Shown: positions 8,926-17,541, numbered from the stretch's first letter. The stretch is DNA of 64,000 bases from Haloplanus sp. (GCF_028275055.1 NZ_JAQCNJ010000039.1:26114-90113), one strand, 5' to 3'. Program-made: numbers and translations. The notes: a model not told the origin generated them from the letters alone.

Positions 8926-9897
8926 ATGTCTGCTCCACGACCGACGGTGGTCGCGGTGGCCGCGCTGGTCCTCCTCGCGGGGTGTTCCGGCCTCGTTCCC
9001 GGTCCCGATTCGACGCCGGAGCCGACCGCGGAGCCGACGGCTACCCCGGCCCAGACGGCCACACCGACGCCGTCGTCGACCGACGCGAGCTACACCCAGA
9101 CGCCACACACCGGCTGTCAGCCCGGTGCGATCGAGGCGGATGGCTCCTGTGAGCCCGTCACCTCGGACGGCAACGCCGACATCTTCGCCGCGGAGAACCT
9201 CTCGGCGATCACGACCGAGCGCACGACGATCAACGGCACGCCGGGCTATCTCGCCCGCCCGGCCGACAACGGCACCTACCCTGCCGTCGTCATGATCCAC
9301 GAGTGGTGGGGACTCAACGAGAACATCGAACACATGGCCGAGGTGCTCGCCGGACAGGGGTACGTCGTCTTCGCGGTCGATCTCTACGACGGCGAAATCG
9401 CGCGAAACGCCTCGCGGGCGGCCGACCTCTCCGGGCAGGTTCGGGAGAACCCCGACGTCGCGGTGGCCGACATGAGTCGGGCGGTCGACGGCCTCCGCGA
9501 CATGCCCTCCACCACCGACAAGGTCGCCAGCCTGGGGTGGTGTTTCGGCGGCGGCCAGAGCCTACAGTTGAGCCTCAGCGACGCCGATCTGAACGCGACG
9601 GTCATCTACTACGGCACGCTCGAAACGGACGAGTCGACGCTCCGGTCGATCGACGGCCCCGTTCTCGGCGTCTTCGGCTCCGAGGACGAGGTGGTCGGTA
9701 TCGAGAACGTCCGCGAGTTCGACCGGACCCTCGATGACCTCGGCGTCGAACACGACGTGTACGTCTACGAGGGTGCGAGCCACGCCTTCGCCAACCCCAG
9801 CGGCGAGAGTTTCCGCCCCAACGCGACGCGGGACGCGTGGACCGAGACGCTCCGGTTCCTCGATGAGACCATGCGCGACGGAGCGGAAGCGGGGTAG
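8926..9897 (+). CDS. Secreted lipoprotein of the dienelactone hydrolase family
   Basis: The start is ATG 8926, which places a lipobox (LLAGCSG) at residues 14-20, so the 323-residue product is a membrane-anchored lipoprotein. A Thr/Pro/Ala-rich linker follows. The alpha/beta hydrolase domain (about 100-320) has the dienelactone-hydrolase nucleophile motif GWCFGG with Cys near residue 206, the acid in SEDEV near 254, and His in SHAF near 285. HEWWGLN near 125 is also typical of the family. It should cleave an ester or lactone outside the membrane; the substrate is unknown. It converges with the small gene at 9905. Confidence 0.85.
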   Translation: MSAPRPTVVAVAALVLLAGCSGLVPGPDSTPEPTAEPTATPAQTATPTPSSTDASYTQTPHTGCQPGAIEADGSCEPVTSDGNADIFAAENLSAITTERTTINGTPGYLARPADNGTYPAVVMIHEWWGLNENIEHMAEVLAGQGYVVFAVDLYDGEIARNASRAADLSGQVRENPDVAVADMSRAVDGLRDMPSTTDKVASLGWCFGGGQSLQLSLSDADLNATVIYYGTLETDESTLRSIDGPVLGVFGSEDEVVGIENVREFDRTLDDLGVEHDVYVYEGASHAFANPSGESFRPNATRDAWTETLRFLDETMRDGAEAG

Positions 9898-9904
9898 CCG
9901 TCGC

Positions 9905-10096
9905 TCACTCCTCGGTCAGTTCGTGGATGGCCGCGTCCGCGGCGACCCGCTTGACGCTCTCGATGCCGCGTTCCGCCCCCTGTTTCGAGGTGTACCCCTC
10001 ACCGCTGTCGGCGATGATATTGCCGTTCGAGGCGACGAGTCGCCACCGCCACTCGTCGGCGGCGTCGACGAACAGTTCGAAGCGTGCGCCCGACAT
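9905..10096 (-). CDS. Small YegP/DUF1508-type protein (HVO_2922-like)
   Basis: The product has 63 residues starting MSGARFELFVDAADEWRWRL and containing ASNGNIIADSGEGYTSK, the hallmark of the YegP (UPF0339/DUF1508) fold. The start at 10096 is chosen over an upstream in-frame start because it gives the usual length and leaves a clean intergenic region. Members are small stable beta-beta-alpha proteins of unknown role. Confidence 0.8.
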   Translation of the reverse strand: MSGARFELFVDAADEWRWRLVASNGNIIADSGEGYTSKQGAERGIESVKRVAADAAIHELTEE

Positions 10097-10208
10097 ACCA
10101 TGCCTTTCGACGGAACGGGACAAGAAACCAGGGGCAGGCCGCGGCGGCCGCCGGCACGCCGGACCCACCAGCCGTCGGACTGAAACCCGTCGCCACGGTA
10201 GCTGACGT

Positions 10209-10763
10209 ATGACCGACTCACACGACGACTACGTCGAACGCCTGCGCGCGAACCGGGCGGAGAAAGACCGCGTCTTCGCCGAGGAGCGGAGTTCGCCGCT
10301 CCCGCCGGAGGCACGCGACGACTTCGATGGGCTTGATTACTTCGACCCCGACCCCGACCACCGGGTCACCGCGACGGTCACCGTCCACGACGACCCGGAC
10401 CCGGTCGAGATGGAGACGAGCGACGACCGGACGGTCCGGTATCTGCGTGTCGTCTCGCTCTCGTTCGACCTCGGCGGCCAAACCCACACCCTCGGTGGCT
10501 ACCGGCAGGAGAACGCCTCGGGTGACGAGTTGTTTGTTCCCTTCCGTGATAAGACGACGGGACAGGCCACCTACCACGGCGGCCGGTATATGGAACTCGC
10601 CCCCAAGGATGACCTCTCGGACGGCGACGAGGTTCCTGTCGATTTTAACCTCGCGTACACGCCGTTCTGTGCGTTCAGCGACGCCTTTTCCTGTCCGCTA
10701 CCCCCCGAGGAGAACTGGCTCGAGACAACGGTCCCGGCCGGCGAGCGGACGCCGGAGCTCTGA
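10209..10763 (+). CDS. DUF1684 family protein
   Basis: This 184-residue cytoplasmic protein shows the DUF1684 pattern. VPFRDKTTGQATYHGGRYM near residues 113-130 is followed by the C-terminal signature DFNLAYTPFCAFSDAFSCPL, where two Cys and Pro-Pro are conserved in the family. The family has no established biochemical function. The next gene, a ferredoxin, follows in the same direction after 56 bases and may share the transcript. Confidence 0.8.
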   Translation: MTDSHDDYVERLRANRAEKDRVFAEERSSPLPPEARDDFDGLDYFDPDPDHRVTATVTVHDDPDPVEMETSDDRTVRYLRVVSLSFDLGGQTHTLGGYRQENASGDELFVPFRDKTTGQATYHGGRYMELAPKDDLSDGDEVPVDFNLAYTPFCAFSDAFSCPLPPEENWLETTVPAGERTPEL

Positions 10764-10819
10764 GGCACAGACCGTCCACAGTGGCAACGGCTACCTTTCT
10801 CCGGGTCATACACACGGTT

Positions 10820-11167
10820 ATGCCAACAGTCCGGTTCCGCGACCGCACGATCGACTGCAGTCGAGGTGCGCTCCTCAGGACCGTTCTCCGCGACGCCGGC
10901 CTCACACCGCACAACGGCCTCGCCGACCGGCTGAACTGCGGCGGCCTCGGCACCTGTGGCACCTGCGCCGTCGGCGTCGAGGGTGCGACGAGCGATCCGA
11001 CCGCCCGCGAGCGTCGCCGCCTCGACTTCCCGCCACACGACCCCGACGACGGGTTACGTCTCGCCTGCCAGACCCGGGTTCGGGGCGACCTCGACGTGAC
11101 CAAACACGACGGATTCTGGGGACAACACGTCGACGAGGACGAGGGCGAGGACGAGGACGAGGACTGA
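10820..11167 (+). CDS. [2Fe-2S] ferredoxin
   Basis: The start ATG 10820 gives MPTVRFRDRTIDC and a product of 115 residues. The cluster ligands appear as C-x5-C-x2-C (NCGGLGTCGTC, about residues 37-46) and a fourth Cys in RLACQTRV near 79, the pattern of adrenodoxin and NADH-oxidoreductase type ferredoxin domains. The tail is a run of Asp, Glu and Gly (DEDEGEDEDED), an extreme form of halophilic acidity. It is a soluble electron carrier whose partner is unknown; DUF1684 precedes it. Confidence 0.85.
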   Translation: MPTVRFRDRTIDCSRGALLRTVLRDAGLTPHNGLADRLNCGGLGTCGTCAVGVEGATSDPTARERRRLDFPPHDPDDGLRLACQTRVRGDLDVTKHDGFWGQHVDEDEGEDEDED

Positions 11168-11172
11168 CCCCG

Positions 11173-12234
11173 CTACCCGACCAATCGGGTCGCCAGGTCG
11201 TCGGTGACGGCGACGGTCGTCGCGTCGCCGCCGATGTCGGCGGTGCGGGGCGCGGCGGCGTCGGCCAACTGCTCGGCGACGGCCGTCTCGATGGCCGTCG
11301 CGACGGCCGTCTCGCCGAGGTGGTCGAACATGAGCGCCCCCGAGAGAACGGTCGCAAGCGGGTTGGCGACCCCCTCGCCCATGATGTCGAAGGCGCTGCC
11401 GTGGACCGGTTCGAACATCGAGGGGGACGACCGATCCGGGTTGATGTTTGTCGACGGTGCGAGACCGAGGCTTCCCGAGATGATGCCGCCGAGGTCGGTG
11501 AGAACGTCGCCGAAAAGGTTGGAGGCGACGATAACGTCGAACTCGTCGGGACGACGGACGAGGTCCATGCTCGCGGCGTCGACGAGGAGGCGTTCGACCT
11601 CGACGCCGGGGTAGTCCTCGCTCACTTCGGCGACGATGTCGTCCCAAAACACCATGCCGTGGGCCTGTGCGTTCGACTTGGTGACGTTTGTCAGTTTCCC
11701 GTTGCGTTCGCTCGCTGCCTCGAAGGCGGGGCGGACGACCGCCTCGGTCGCCTCACGGGTGAACACCGACGCCTGCACCGCCACCTCGTTTTCGAAGCCG
11801 CGGTGTTCGCGGCCGCCCACGTCGGCGTACTCCCCTTCGGTGTTCTGTCGGTAAACGACGAAATCGATGTCGCCGCCCTCGTAGTTCCGGAGCGGACTTC
11901 GGACGCCCTCGAACAGATACGAGGGACGTTTACAGACGTGTTGGTTGAACCCCTTTGTGATCGGGAGGCGGAGGCCCCGGAGCGTGACGTGGTCGGGCAC
12001 GTCGGGGTGGCCGACCGCGCCGAGGAACACGGCGTCGAACGACTCCAACCGGGCGAGACCGTCCTCGGGCATCATCGATCCTTCGTCGAGGTATCGCTCG
12101 CTCCCCCAGTCAAAGATCGTCGTCGACACGTCAACGCCGTGGGCGGCCGCCGTGTCGACCAACAGCGGTTCGACGGCGTCGACGACTTCGATACCGATCC
12201 CGTCGCCCGGAATCACCGCGATGTCGTAGGACAT
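11173..12234 (-). CDS. Isopropylmalate/isocitrate dehydrogenase family, tartrate dehydrogenase-like
   Basis: This 353-residue enzyme of the beta-decarboxylating dehydrogenase family carries IPGDGIG at the N-terminus, YRQNTEGEYADVGGR in the middle and NLFGDVLTDLGG towards the C-terminus. GHPDVPDHVTLRGLRLPI is closer to tartrate dehydrogenase/decarboxylase than to LeuB. It should oxidise a 2-hydroxy acid with NAD(P) and decarboxylate it. No leucine biosynthesis genes are adjacent, which also argues against LeuB. A TATA-like TTTATCAAG lies about 27 bases before the start (12258-12266, minus strand). Confidence 0.8.
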   Translation of the reverse strand: MSYDIAVIPGDGIGIEVVDAVEPLLVDTAAAHGVDVSTTIFDWGSERYLDEGSMMPEDGLARLESFDAVFLGAVGHPDVPDHVTLRGLRLPITKGFNQHVCKRPSYLFEGVRSPLRNYEGGDIDFVVYRQNTEGEYADVGGREHRGFENEVAVQASVFTREATEAVVRPAFEAASERNGKLTNVTKSNAQAHGMVFWDDIVAEVSEDYPGVEVERLLVDAASMDLVRRPDEFDVIVASNLFGDVLTDLGGIISGSLGLAPSTNINPDRSSPSMFEPVHGSAFDIMGEGVANPLATVLSGALMFDHLGETAVATAIETAVAEQLADAAAPRTADIGGDATTVAVTDDLATRLVG

Positions 12235-12279
12235 GGGCGTGCGTCGCCGGGCGTCTTGATAAATGGTCCGGGGACCGGC

Positions 12280-12840
12280 TCAGGGCCCGCCGGCCACGCC
12301 GTTGTTCGGTCCCAGTTCGAGTTTGGAGGCCGCGTCGTCGACGGTTTCTGCCCCTTTGTTAACCGCGACGATCCGAGCCGCGTTCGCCGGTTCCGTCCCG
12401 ACCCGGGTGATGCGGTCGACAACCGTCGACTCGTCCGAACCGAAGGCGGCCAGTTTCGCCCGGAGGCCGCCGAAGCGAGCGATAACGCATCTCGTCGCCC
12501 ACGCCCGCGTCGGTGTGGCCGGGCGCGATGAGAACGTCGTCGCCGAACGCGTCGAGATGCTCGGTGAGCGTCGTGTGAGGTCCGGGCCCCCGTTGTCGGA
12601 TCGGCGTTTGCTTGTAACTCGGGGCTGGCAACGCTGTCGCAAAAGGGGCCGTCGCCGGTCGGGAGCGTGTCGCCGATCAGCAAGCCCGTCATCCCGGCGG
12701 TGTGGCCGGGGAGCGCCGCCGCCACGCTCGCGTCGCCCACGACAAGTGCGTCGCCGTCGCGGACCGTGAACGTGCCAACGACGCCGGGGGCGACCGCCGT
12801 CGACGACAGCACGGGCGTCGCGTCCATCGCCGCCGAGCGA
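12280..12840 (-). pseudogene. Decayed MBL-fold hydrolase (rhodanese/MBL type), 5' end lost
   Basis: The minus strand encodes pieces of a metallo-beta-lactamase-fold hydrolase spread over three frames. The first is ATPVLSSTAVAPG to GHTAGMTGLLIGDTLPTGD (about 12827-12620). The second is HTTLTEHLDAFGDDVLIAPGH (about 12590-12510). The third is AARIVAVNKGAETVDD to LELGPNNGVAGG, ending at 12280. This order matches the C-terminal half of haloarchaeal rhodanese-MBL proteins. At least two frameshifts are needed and the whole N-terminal half is missing beyond about 12840, where another truncated gene begins on the opposite strand. It cannot make a working enzyme. Confidence 0.7.
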
Positions 12841-12841
12841 C

Positions 12842-13210
12842 GCGCCGACGTTCGATCGGTGGGTAGCGGCCGACCCCATCCCCGACCCGAAGCACGACCA
12901 CCTCCGGGGGCTGGAGACGACGCCGGAGCGGTTCGCCGCGGGGCTTGTCGCACACCCACTCGTGAGCAGGGGGTCGCTGCTCCGGGTGGTGAGGGTCTTC
13001 GGCAACGAGGCCGACGAGACGGTCCGGGAACTCCAGGCTGACCCCGAAGCGCTTGTCTGCAATGGAGCCGATCTGCTGGACGACCGCTGTGCGGGCGAGA
13101 CCGACCGGGAGCGCGCGGCCGTGGCTGCGGAGCGAACGGTCGAGACTGCCTACGAGGCGTACGAGCGCCGACTCGATGGTCCCTGGATCGAGACCAAGCC
13201 GATCTGTTGA
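12842..13210 (+). pseudogene. Unidentified gene fragment, probably 5'-truncated
   Basis: An open frame reads APTFDRWVAADPIPDPKHD through to IETKPIC and TGA at 13210, about 122 codons, with normal haloarchaeal codon choice and acidic residues. There is no credible start at its left end; GTG 12962 is the only internal candidate and would begin in mid-domain. Its left end meets the broken end of the decayed MBL-fold gene, so both look like survivors of one deletion. I do not recognise the family. Confidence 0.45.
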
Positions 13211-13248
13211 GCGGCGATGCCCGCGACGGCCGCCGTTATCGGCTCACC

Positions 13249-13527
13249 TTACCCGGCCGCTTCGTAGACGCGGACGGCTTCTGACGTGACCGAAACGGTG
13301 TGGCCGTACAGCACGAACGTCGTACAGAGCTGCGATGTCGACGACCCGTCGTGGAGATTGTTGAGCGCGTCCATATCCAAAACCTCCTGGAACGCGTCGG
13401 CTTGTACCATCGTATCGACGCCGATGTGTTCGAACGCCTCGTCGAGGGCCTGTTCGAGCGTTTCGTCGCCGAACTCGTGTTCGGTGAGTGGGGTTCGGTT
13501 CGCAAGCTGTGTAATAACTGAGGACAT
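13249..13527 (-). CDS. HalOD1-like output domain protein
   Basis: This 92-residue protein ends with a segment like the haloarchaeal output domain HalOD1: an acidic helix (FEHIGVDTMVQAD), DMDALNNLHDG, then two strands (CTTFVLYGHTVSVTSEAVRVY). Compare the clearer HalOD1 protein at 23446. Such domains are thought to be regulatory outputs of haloarchaeal signalling, with unknown partners. ATG 13527 is the only good start. Confidence 0.6.
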   Translation of the reverse strand: MSSVITQLANRTPLTEHEFGDETLEQALDEAFEHIGVDTMVQADAFQEVLDMDALNNLHDGSSTSQLCTTFVLYGHTVSVTSEAVRVYEAAG

Positions 13528-13613
13528 GGCGGTTTGCTTGTCATGTTGTTGTCGAGGACGACTGACGTATCAATCCCTCGGTTCCCGGCCCCGCGTCGTT
13601 CGGACCCGCGGAT

Positions 13614-14120
13614 TCACTCCTCCGATCGGAGTCGACCGATGATCTCGTCCGTGCGGTCGGTCGATCCGAGGTCGACGATGTCGTCGCCGACACTGATCGG
13701 GCCGGGATCGACGACATCCGCACAGATCCCGCCACGACCCTCGCCGAGGGCACGGGCCACACCCGCCTCCGCCGCGAGGTCCTCGACGTGTGCACAGGGT
13801 GGACGTGGCCGGGTGCCGGTCAGCGTCGCCCCGCCGACCCGAAACCGGTGGTCGAGCAACCCTTGGAGGTCGACACCCTCGGTGACGACGTTGCGCCGGT
13901 GTTGGCCAGCATCGAGCGACAGGTCGAGTTCCCGGTCGATGTACTCGATGTCCTCGCTTGCGATCAGCGTCACCTCGCAGACGTCGAAGGGCGTGTAGTG
14001 TCCCGTCCCCTCACAGTACCGGTCGCCGCGGAGCCCACCGTCGACGGCCTCGACACGGTCGACGGAGTGCATCGGTTCCGACCCCGCCTCAGCGACGAAC
14101 ATCTCCGTTACTCGCGCCAT
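13614..14120 (-). CDS. MOSC domain protein
   Basis: The 168-residue product, starting MARVTEMFVAEAG at 14120, is a stand-alone MOSC (molybdenum cofactor sulfurase C-terminal) domain. The conserved cysteine lies in RPRPPCAHVED, with GDRYCEGTGHY and the strand-rich middle typical of YiiM/MOSC proteins. MOSC domains bind molybdenum cofactor and transfer sulfur or detoxify N-hydroxylated bases. The gene is divergent from the RnfC-like gene at 14242. Confidence 0.8.
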   Translation of the reverse strand: MARVTEMFVAEAGSEPMHSVDRVEAVDGGLRGDRYCEGTGHYTPFDVCEVTLIASEDIEYIDRELDLSLDAGQHRRNVVTEGVDLQGLLDHRFRVGGATLTGTRPRPPCAHVEDLAAEAGVARALGEGRGGICADVVDPGPISVGDDIVDLGSTDRTDEIIGRLRSEE

Positions 14121-14199
14121 ACTCCTGGTCGGTGCCCGGCGAGCATAACGGTTCGCACGGGTGTCGTCGCCCAACGAACAACACGTCGATGATCGACGG

Positions 14200-14209
14200 A
14201 ATTATATGG
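14200..14209 (+). promoter_or_regulatory. TATA box of the RnfC-like gene
   Basis: AATTATATGG lies about 35-40 bases before ATG 14242, in a locally AT-rich stretch between the divergent MOSC and RnfC-like genes. Confidence 0.4.
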
Positions 14210-14241
14210 AAACTCGTTAACAATGTACACGGTACTAGGGT

Positions 14242-15345
14242 ATGAGTCTCTCGCACTTCGACGGTACGGCGGTGCCGAGCATCGCCACGACGATTCAGAA
14301 CGCGGGTGTCGCGGGAGCGGGCGGAGCCGGATTCCCGACGCACGCGAAGTGGCAACGCCTCGATGATGTCGACCACCTGCTCGTCAACCACCAGGAGAGC
14401 GAGCCGATCTACTACATGGATCGGTGGCTGGGTCGGGAGCGCGCGGACGCGTTCGCCGCCCTTTTCGACGCGCTTCTGGAGTCGACCCTCGAAACGGTGG
14501 TCGTTACGCCGAAACTGAAACACCGCGACTGGACCGAACCGCTTGAGGCGGCGACGGACGCGACCGTCTACCGTCCAGAGGACCTCCCGATCGACGCCGA
14601 CGACGAGTCGGGTGTGGTGTTTGCCTACACCGAGGACCGGTACAAGTACGGCATGGAGAGTGTTCTTCTGAACGCCGTGGCCGGGACGGTTCCGGCCGGC
14701 GACGACCTCCCGATGGATCTCGGTTGGATCGTCCAGAACACGGAGACGCTTTGGAACGTCTACCGGGCGATCGATCGCGGCGACCCGACGACCCGGACGT
14801 ACGTCCACGTCGACGGCAACGTCTCCGAACACCGCTTTCTCGACGTTCCCGTGGGAACGACCGCCGCCGACCTCCTCGAGGCGGCCGGCCGGCCGATCGA
14901 CTCCCTCTCGGACACCGAGGTGCTCTTGCACGGGGGACCGGGGTGGTGTTTCCGAACCGACGGCACCCCCGAGACGTTCCGGACGTCCAAGCGGACGAAC
15001 GGTCTCCTCGTTCTCGACACGGAGACCGTGGCCGCCAACACCTACGGGGAGGGCCGCATCGACGTTCTCGACGCCCGCGACTGGACGGCGGGCGACCACG
15101 AGACCGACCCGACGCGCCTGACCCCCGACGCGGTCGGCGTTCCCCTCGTCGCCAACGAGGCGATCGGTCCCGTCGCCCCCGGGGACCCGGTCGTCTCGCC
15201 CGGCGAGGAGGTGGCCACAGACGAGATGATCGCGACGCCCGGCGACGGCATCAGCAACGCCCACCACGCCCCCATCGACGGAACGGTCACCGAGTTATGT
15301 GACGGTCGCGTCGACATTCGATCGGACGTCTGCCCGGTCGACTAG
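14242..15345 (+). CDS. RnfC/PduS-like NADH dehydrogenase subunit
   Basis: This 367-residue protein has the glycine-rich FMN/NADH-binding loop GVAGAGGAGFPTHAKW near residues 22-37, characteristic of RnfC, PduS and the 51-kDa complex I subunit. A SLBB/barrel-like middle (VPVGTTAADLLEAAG) and a C-terminal biotinyl/lipoyl-like hairpin (SPGEEVATDEMIATPGDG) follow. No CxxCxxC ferredoxin motif is visible, unlike RnfC or PduS, so electrons must leave to a separate protein. No other rnf or pdu gene is nearby. It probably oxidises NADH or handles a flavin, but the partner is unknown. Confidence 0.75.
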   Translation: MSLSHFDGTAVPSIATTIQNAGVAGAGGAGFPTHAKWQRLDDVDHLLVNHQESEPIYYMDRWLGRERADAFAALFDALLESTLETVVVTPKLKHRDWTEPLEAATDATVYRPEDLPIDADDESGVVFAYTEDRYKYGMESVLLNAVAGTVPAGDDLPMDLGWIVQNTETLWNVYRAIDRGDPTTRTYVHVDGNVSEHRFLDVPVGTTAADLLEAAGRPIDSLSDTEVLLHGGPGWCFRTDGTPETFRTSKRTNGLLVLDTETVAANTYGEGRIDVLDARDWTAGDHETDPTRLTPDAVGVPLVANEAIGPVAPGDPVVSPGEEVATDEMIATPGDGISNAHHAPIDGTVTELCDGRVDIRSDVCPVD

Positions 15346-15506
15346 GGATCAAGCGTCGCCACCGCCGTCGGCTCCGCCCGCATCCACGCCGTGGGGTTCG
15401 TCCGGTCACAGACCACGAGTGCCACGCCGTCCTCGTAGGCGGCGTAGCGGTCGAAGTCGATCGGTTCGGGGTCGGGCACCTCTCGGCCGAGCGGTTGATC
15501 CTGCAT
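15342..15506 (-). CDS. Small acidic protein of 54 residues (DUF7331-like)
   Basis: On the minus strand an ATG at 15506 begins MQDQPLGREVPDPEPIDF and the frame runs to TAG at 15342. The middle YAAYEDGVALVVCDRTNPTAW fits a pattern recurring in short haloarchaeal proteins (Y-x4-DGV, then D-x-x-NP-x-AW), which I recall as DUF7331 but cannot verify. Codon third positions are GC-rich as in neighbouring genes. Its stop overlaps the stop of the convergent RnfC-like gene by three bases. Confidence 0.65.
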   Translation of the reverse strand: MQDQPLGREVPDPEPIDFDRYAAYEDGVALVVCDRTNPTAWMRAEPTAVATLDP

Positions 15507-15711
15507 CCACCGGAATTCCGACCAGCGAACATTTCAGTCGACCGGTTCGTGCCGACCGACGTGACCCGCTCGCTCCCGTCCCGACCGGCACCGACGGTCG
15601 ATTCGGTGTCGCCGACACTGCCGTCCGGTACCCCGATGGCCTCCGACACGACGCTGTCTTGTGGGTCGAGTTGCTATATCGATCGTGTCCAGCGAGTTCT
15701 CCGGCGACGTG

Positions 15712-16023
15712 ATGGACGTCCTCGGTCAGTTGTTCGAGGCGGGGGCGGCGGCGCTCGACGACGGCGATCCGGACACCGCCAGACAGTGTCTCACGAGCGC
15801 CGAAACGGTGGCGACCAACAAGCTTCCCGACAGCGAGTTCCGGTCCCGCCTGCTCCACGGCTGTGACCGGGCGTTGGCGACGGTCGACGGCGACGGGGAG
15901 CGACCGGGACCGAATCCGGGAGCGGGGGCGGGGGATCGACCCACCGAGCGCACCGGCGACGATTCGCACGTTGCCGCCGAACACTGTCGGGTGATGGCCC
16001 GCCAGGTCGACGCACGCCGGTAG
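15712..16023 (+). CDS. Small haloarchaeal protein, unknown function
   Basis: The preferred start ATG 15712 (GTG 15709 is next to it) gives MDVLGQLFEAGAAALDDGD and 103 residues. The product is mostly helical, with SRLLHGCDRALATVDGD and AAEHCRVMARQVDARR. The spacing of helices resembles a TPR-like hairpin, but no named family is certain. A TATA-like CTATAT lies at 15674-15679. A longer frame upstream (GTG 15661) would translate through the promoter and is not favoured. Confidence 0.6.
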   Translation: MDVLGQLFEAGAAALDDGDPDTARQCLTSAETVATNKLPDSEFRSRLLHGCDRALATVDGDGERPGPNPGAGAGDRPTERTGDDSHVAAEHCRVMARQVDARR

Positions 16024-16065
16024 AGCGAGTCGGGCTTTTATTTCGACCCATCCCTACTACTCGAT

Positions 16066-17475
16066 ATGCGCCTTCACTGGCACCGAACCGATCTGCGACC
16101 GTCGGACAACCTGCCGCTCTCGACGGTCGATTCGGAACCCATCCTCCCGGTGTACGTGTTCGACCCACAGATTCTGGACCACGCTGCACCACCACGGATC
16201 GCGTTCATTCTCGACAGCCTCGAGACCCTCCGCGAATGGTACCGGGCCCGCGAGAGCGACCTACTCGTGGTCCGGGGCTCCGCCCCCGAGCAACTCGCCC
16301 GCCTCGCCGACGAGTACGACGCCGACGCGGCCTCGTGGGCACAGGCGTACTCCGGCCTCGGCCGGCGGCGCGACGAACGGGTCCAAGAACGCCTCGACGC
16401 GGCGGGCGTCGAGAGCCACGTCGTCCACGACCACCTCCACCACGAACCGGGGTCGATCACGACGAATAAGGGGGAGCCCTACTCCGTGTACAGTTACTTC
16501 TGGAAGAAGTGGCGCGACCGCGAGAAGCGCGGATCGGTACCGGCCCCGGGGGCGGACCGTCTCGTCTCGCCGGGTCGCGACACGCCGATCCCGACCCTCG
16601 ACGACCTGGGGTTCGAGACGCCCGAGGCGACGGTCCCGGACGGCGGCTACGAGGAAGCGCGCCACCGCCTCAACGAGTTCTGCTCGGAGCCGATCTACCG
16701 GTACGAGGAGACACGCGACCGGCCGGCGGCCAACGCCACCTCCCGGCTCTCGCCGCATCTGGCTCACGGCACCGTTGGCGTCCGGACGCTCCACGACCGG
16801 GTGGTGCGTGCCCGTGAGGAGGCCCCGGACGACGAGGCCCGCGAGGCGGTCGAAACCTTCCGTAGCGAACTCGCGTGGCGGGAGTTCTACCACCACGTCC
16901 TTTATTTCAACCCCGAGGTAGTGACGGAGAACTACCGCGAGTACGAGAACGACATCGAGTGGCGGGACGACCCGGAGGAACTCCAGGCGTGGAAGGACGG
17001 CGAGACGGGCTACCCCATCGTCGACGCCGGGATGCGCCAACTCCGAGCGGAGGCGTACATGCACAACCGCGTGCGGATGATCGTCGCCTCCTTTCTGACG
17101 AAGGATCTCCTGCTCGACTGGCGGGAGGGGTACGACTGGTTCCGCCGGAAACTCGCCGACCACAACCCCGCCAACAACAACGGCGGCTGGCAGTGGGCGG
17201 CCTCGACCGGCACCGACGCCCAGCCCTACTTCCGGATTTTCAACCCGATGACACAGGGCGAGCGCCACGACCCGGACGCAGAGTACATCCGCGAGTACGT
17301 TCCCGAACTGCGGGGTGTCGATCCGGACCTGATCCACGACTGGCACAACCTGTCGCTAACACAGCGTAGCCGGGCGGCCCCCGACTATCCGGCTCCCATC
17401 GTCGACCACAGCGAGCGACGCGAGGCGGCGCTTGCCATGTTCGAACAGGCACGCGGCGAGGCCGACGACGGGTGA
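16066..17475 (+). CDS. phr: Deoxyribodipyrimidine photolyase
   Basis: This 469-residue enzyme uses light and FAD to split cyclobutane pyrimidine dimers in UV-damaged DNA. The N-terminal photolyase domain (about 1-130) starts MRLHWHRTDLRPSDN. The FAD domain (about 200-465) contains WREFYHHVL, the active-site stretch NPANNNGGWQWAASTG and TDAQPYFRIFNP. All hallmark residues of a class I CPD photolyase are present, and its length is normal. A perfect stem-loop followed by T residues lies directly after the stop. Confidence 0.93.
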   Translation: MRLHWHRTDLRPSDNLPLSTVDSEPILPVYVFDPQILDHAAPPRIAFILDSLETLREWYRARESDLLVVRGSAPEQLARLADEYDADAASWAQAYSGLGRRRDERVQERLDAAGVESHVVHDHLHHEPGSITTNKGEPYSVYSYFWKKWRDREKRGSVPAPGADRLVSPGRDTPIPTLDDLGFETPEATVPDGGYEEARHRLNEFCSEPIYRYEETRDRPAANATSRLSPHLAHGTVGVRTLHDRVVRAREEAPDDEAREAVETFRSELAWREFYHHVLYFNPEVVTENYREYENDIEWRDDPEELQAWKDGETGYPIVDAGMRQLRAEAYMHNRVRMIVASFLTKDLLLDWREGYDWFRRKLADHNPANNNGGWQWAASTGTDAQPYFRIFNPMTQGERHDPDAEYIREYVPELRGVDPDLIHDWHNLSLTQRSRAAPDYPAPIVDHSERREAALAMFEQARGEADDG

Positions 17476-17480
17476 GTCGC

Positions 17481-17516
17481 CGGGGAAGCCCCACCGCCGG
17501 CTTCCCCGACCTTTTT
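17481..17516 (+). terminator. Stem-loop plus T-run after phr, overlapping the next promoter
   Basis: CGGGGAAGCC (17481-17490) is exactly complementary to GGCTTCCCCG (17499-17508), with an 8-base loop, and is followed by CTTTTTAT. It looks like an intrinsic-type terminator for phr. The T-run (17512-17516) and the following AT also sit about 27 bases before ATG 17542, so the same bases may serve as the TATA box of the next gene. Confidence 0.55.
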
Positions 17517-17541
17517 ATCATGTGAGGCGAGGGAACGCACG

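Noticed and set aside
10327..12531. A 734-codon open frame on the plus strand across three genes
   Set aside because: It runs through DUF1684 and ferredoxin genes out of frame and antisense to the dehydrogenase, with Arg/Pro-rich content and no motif.
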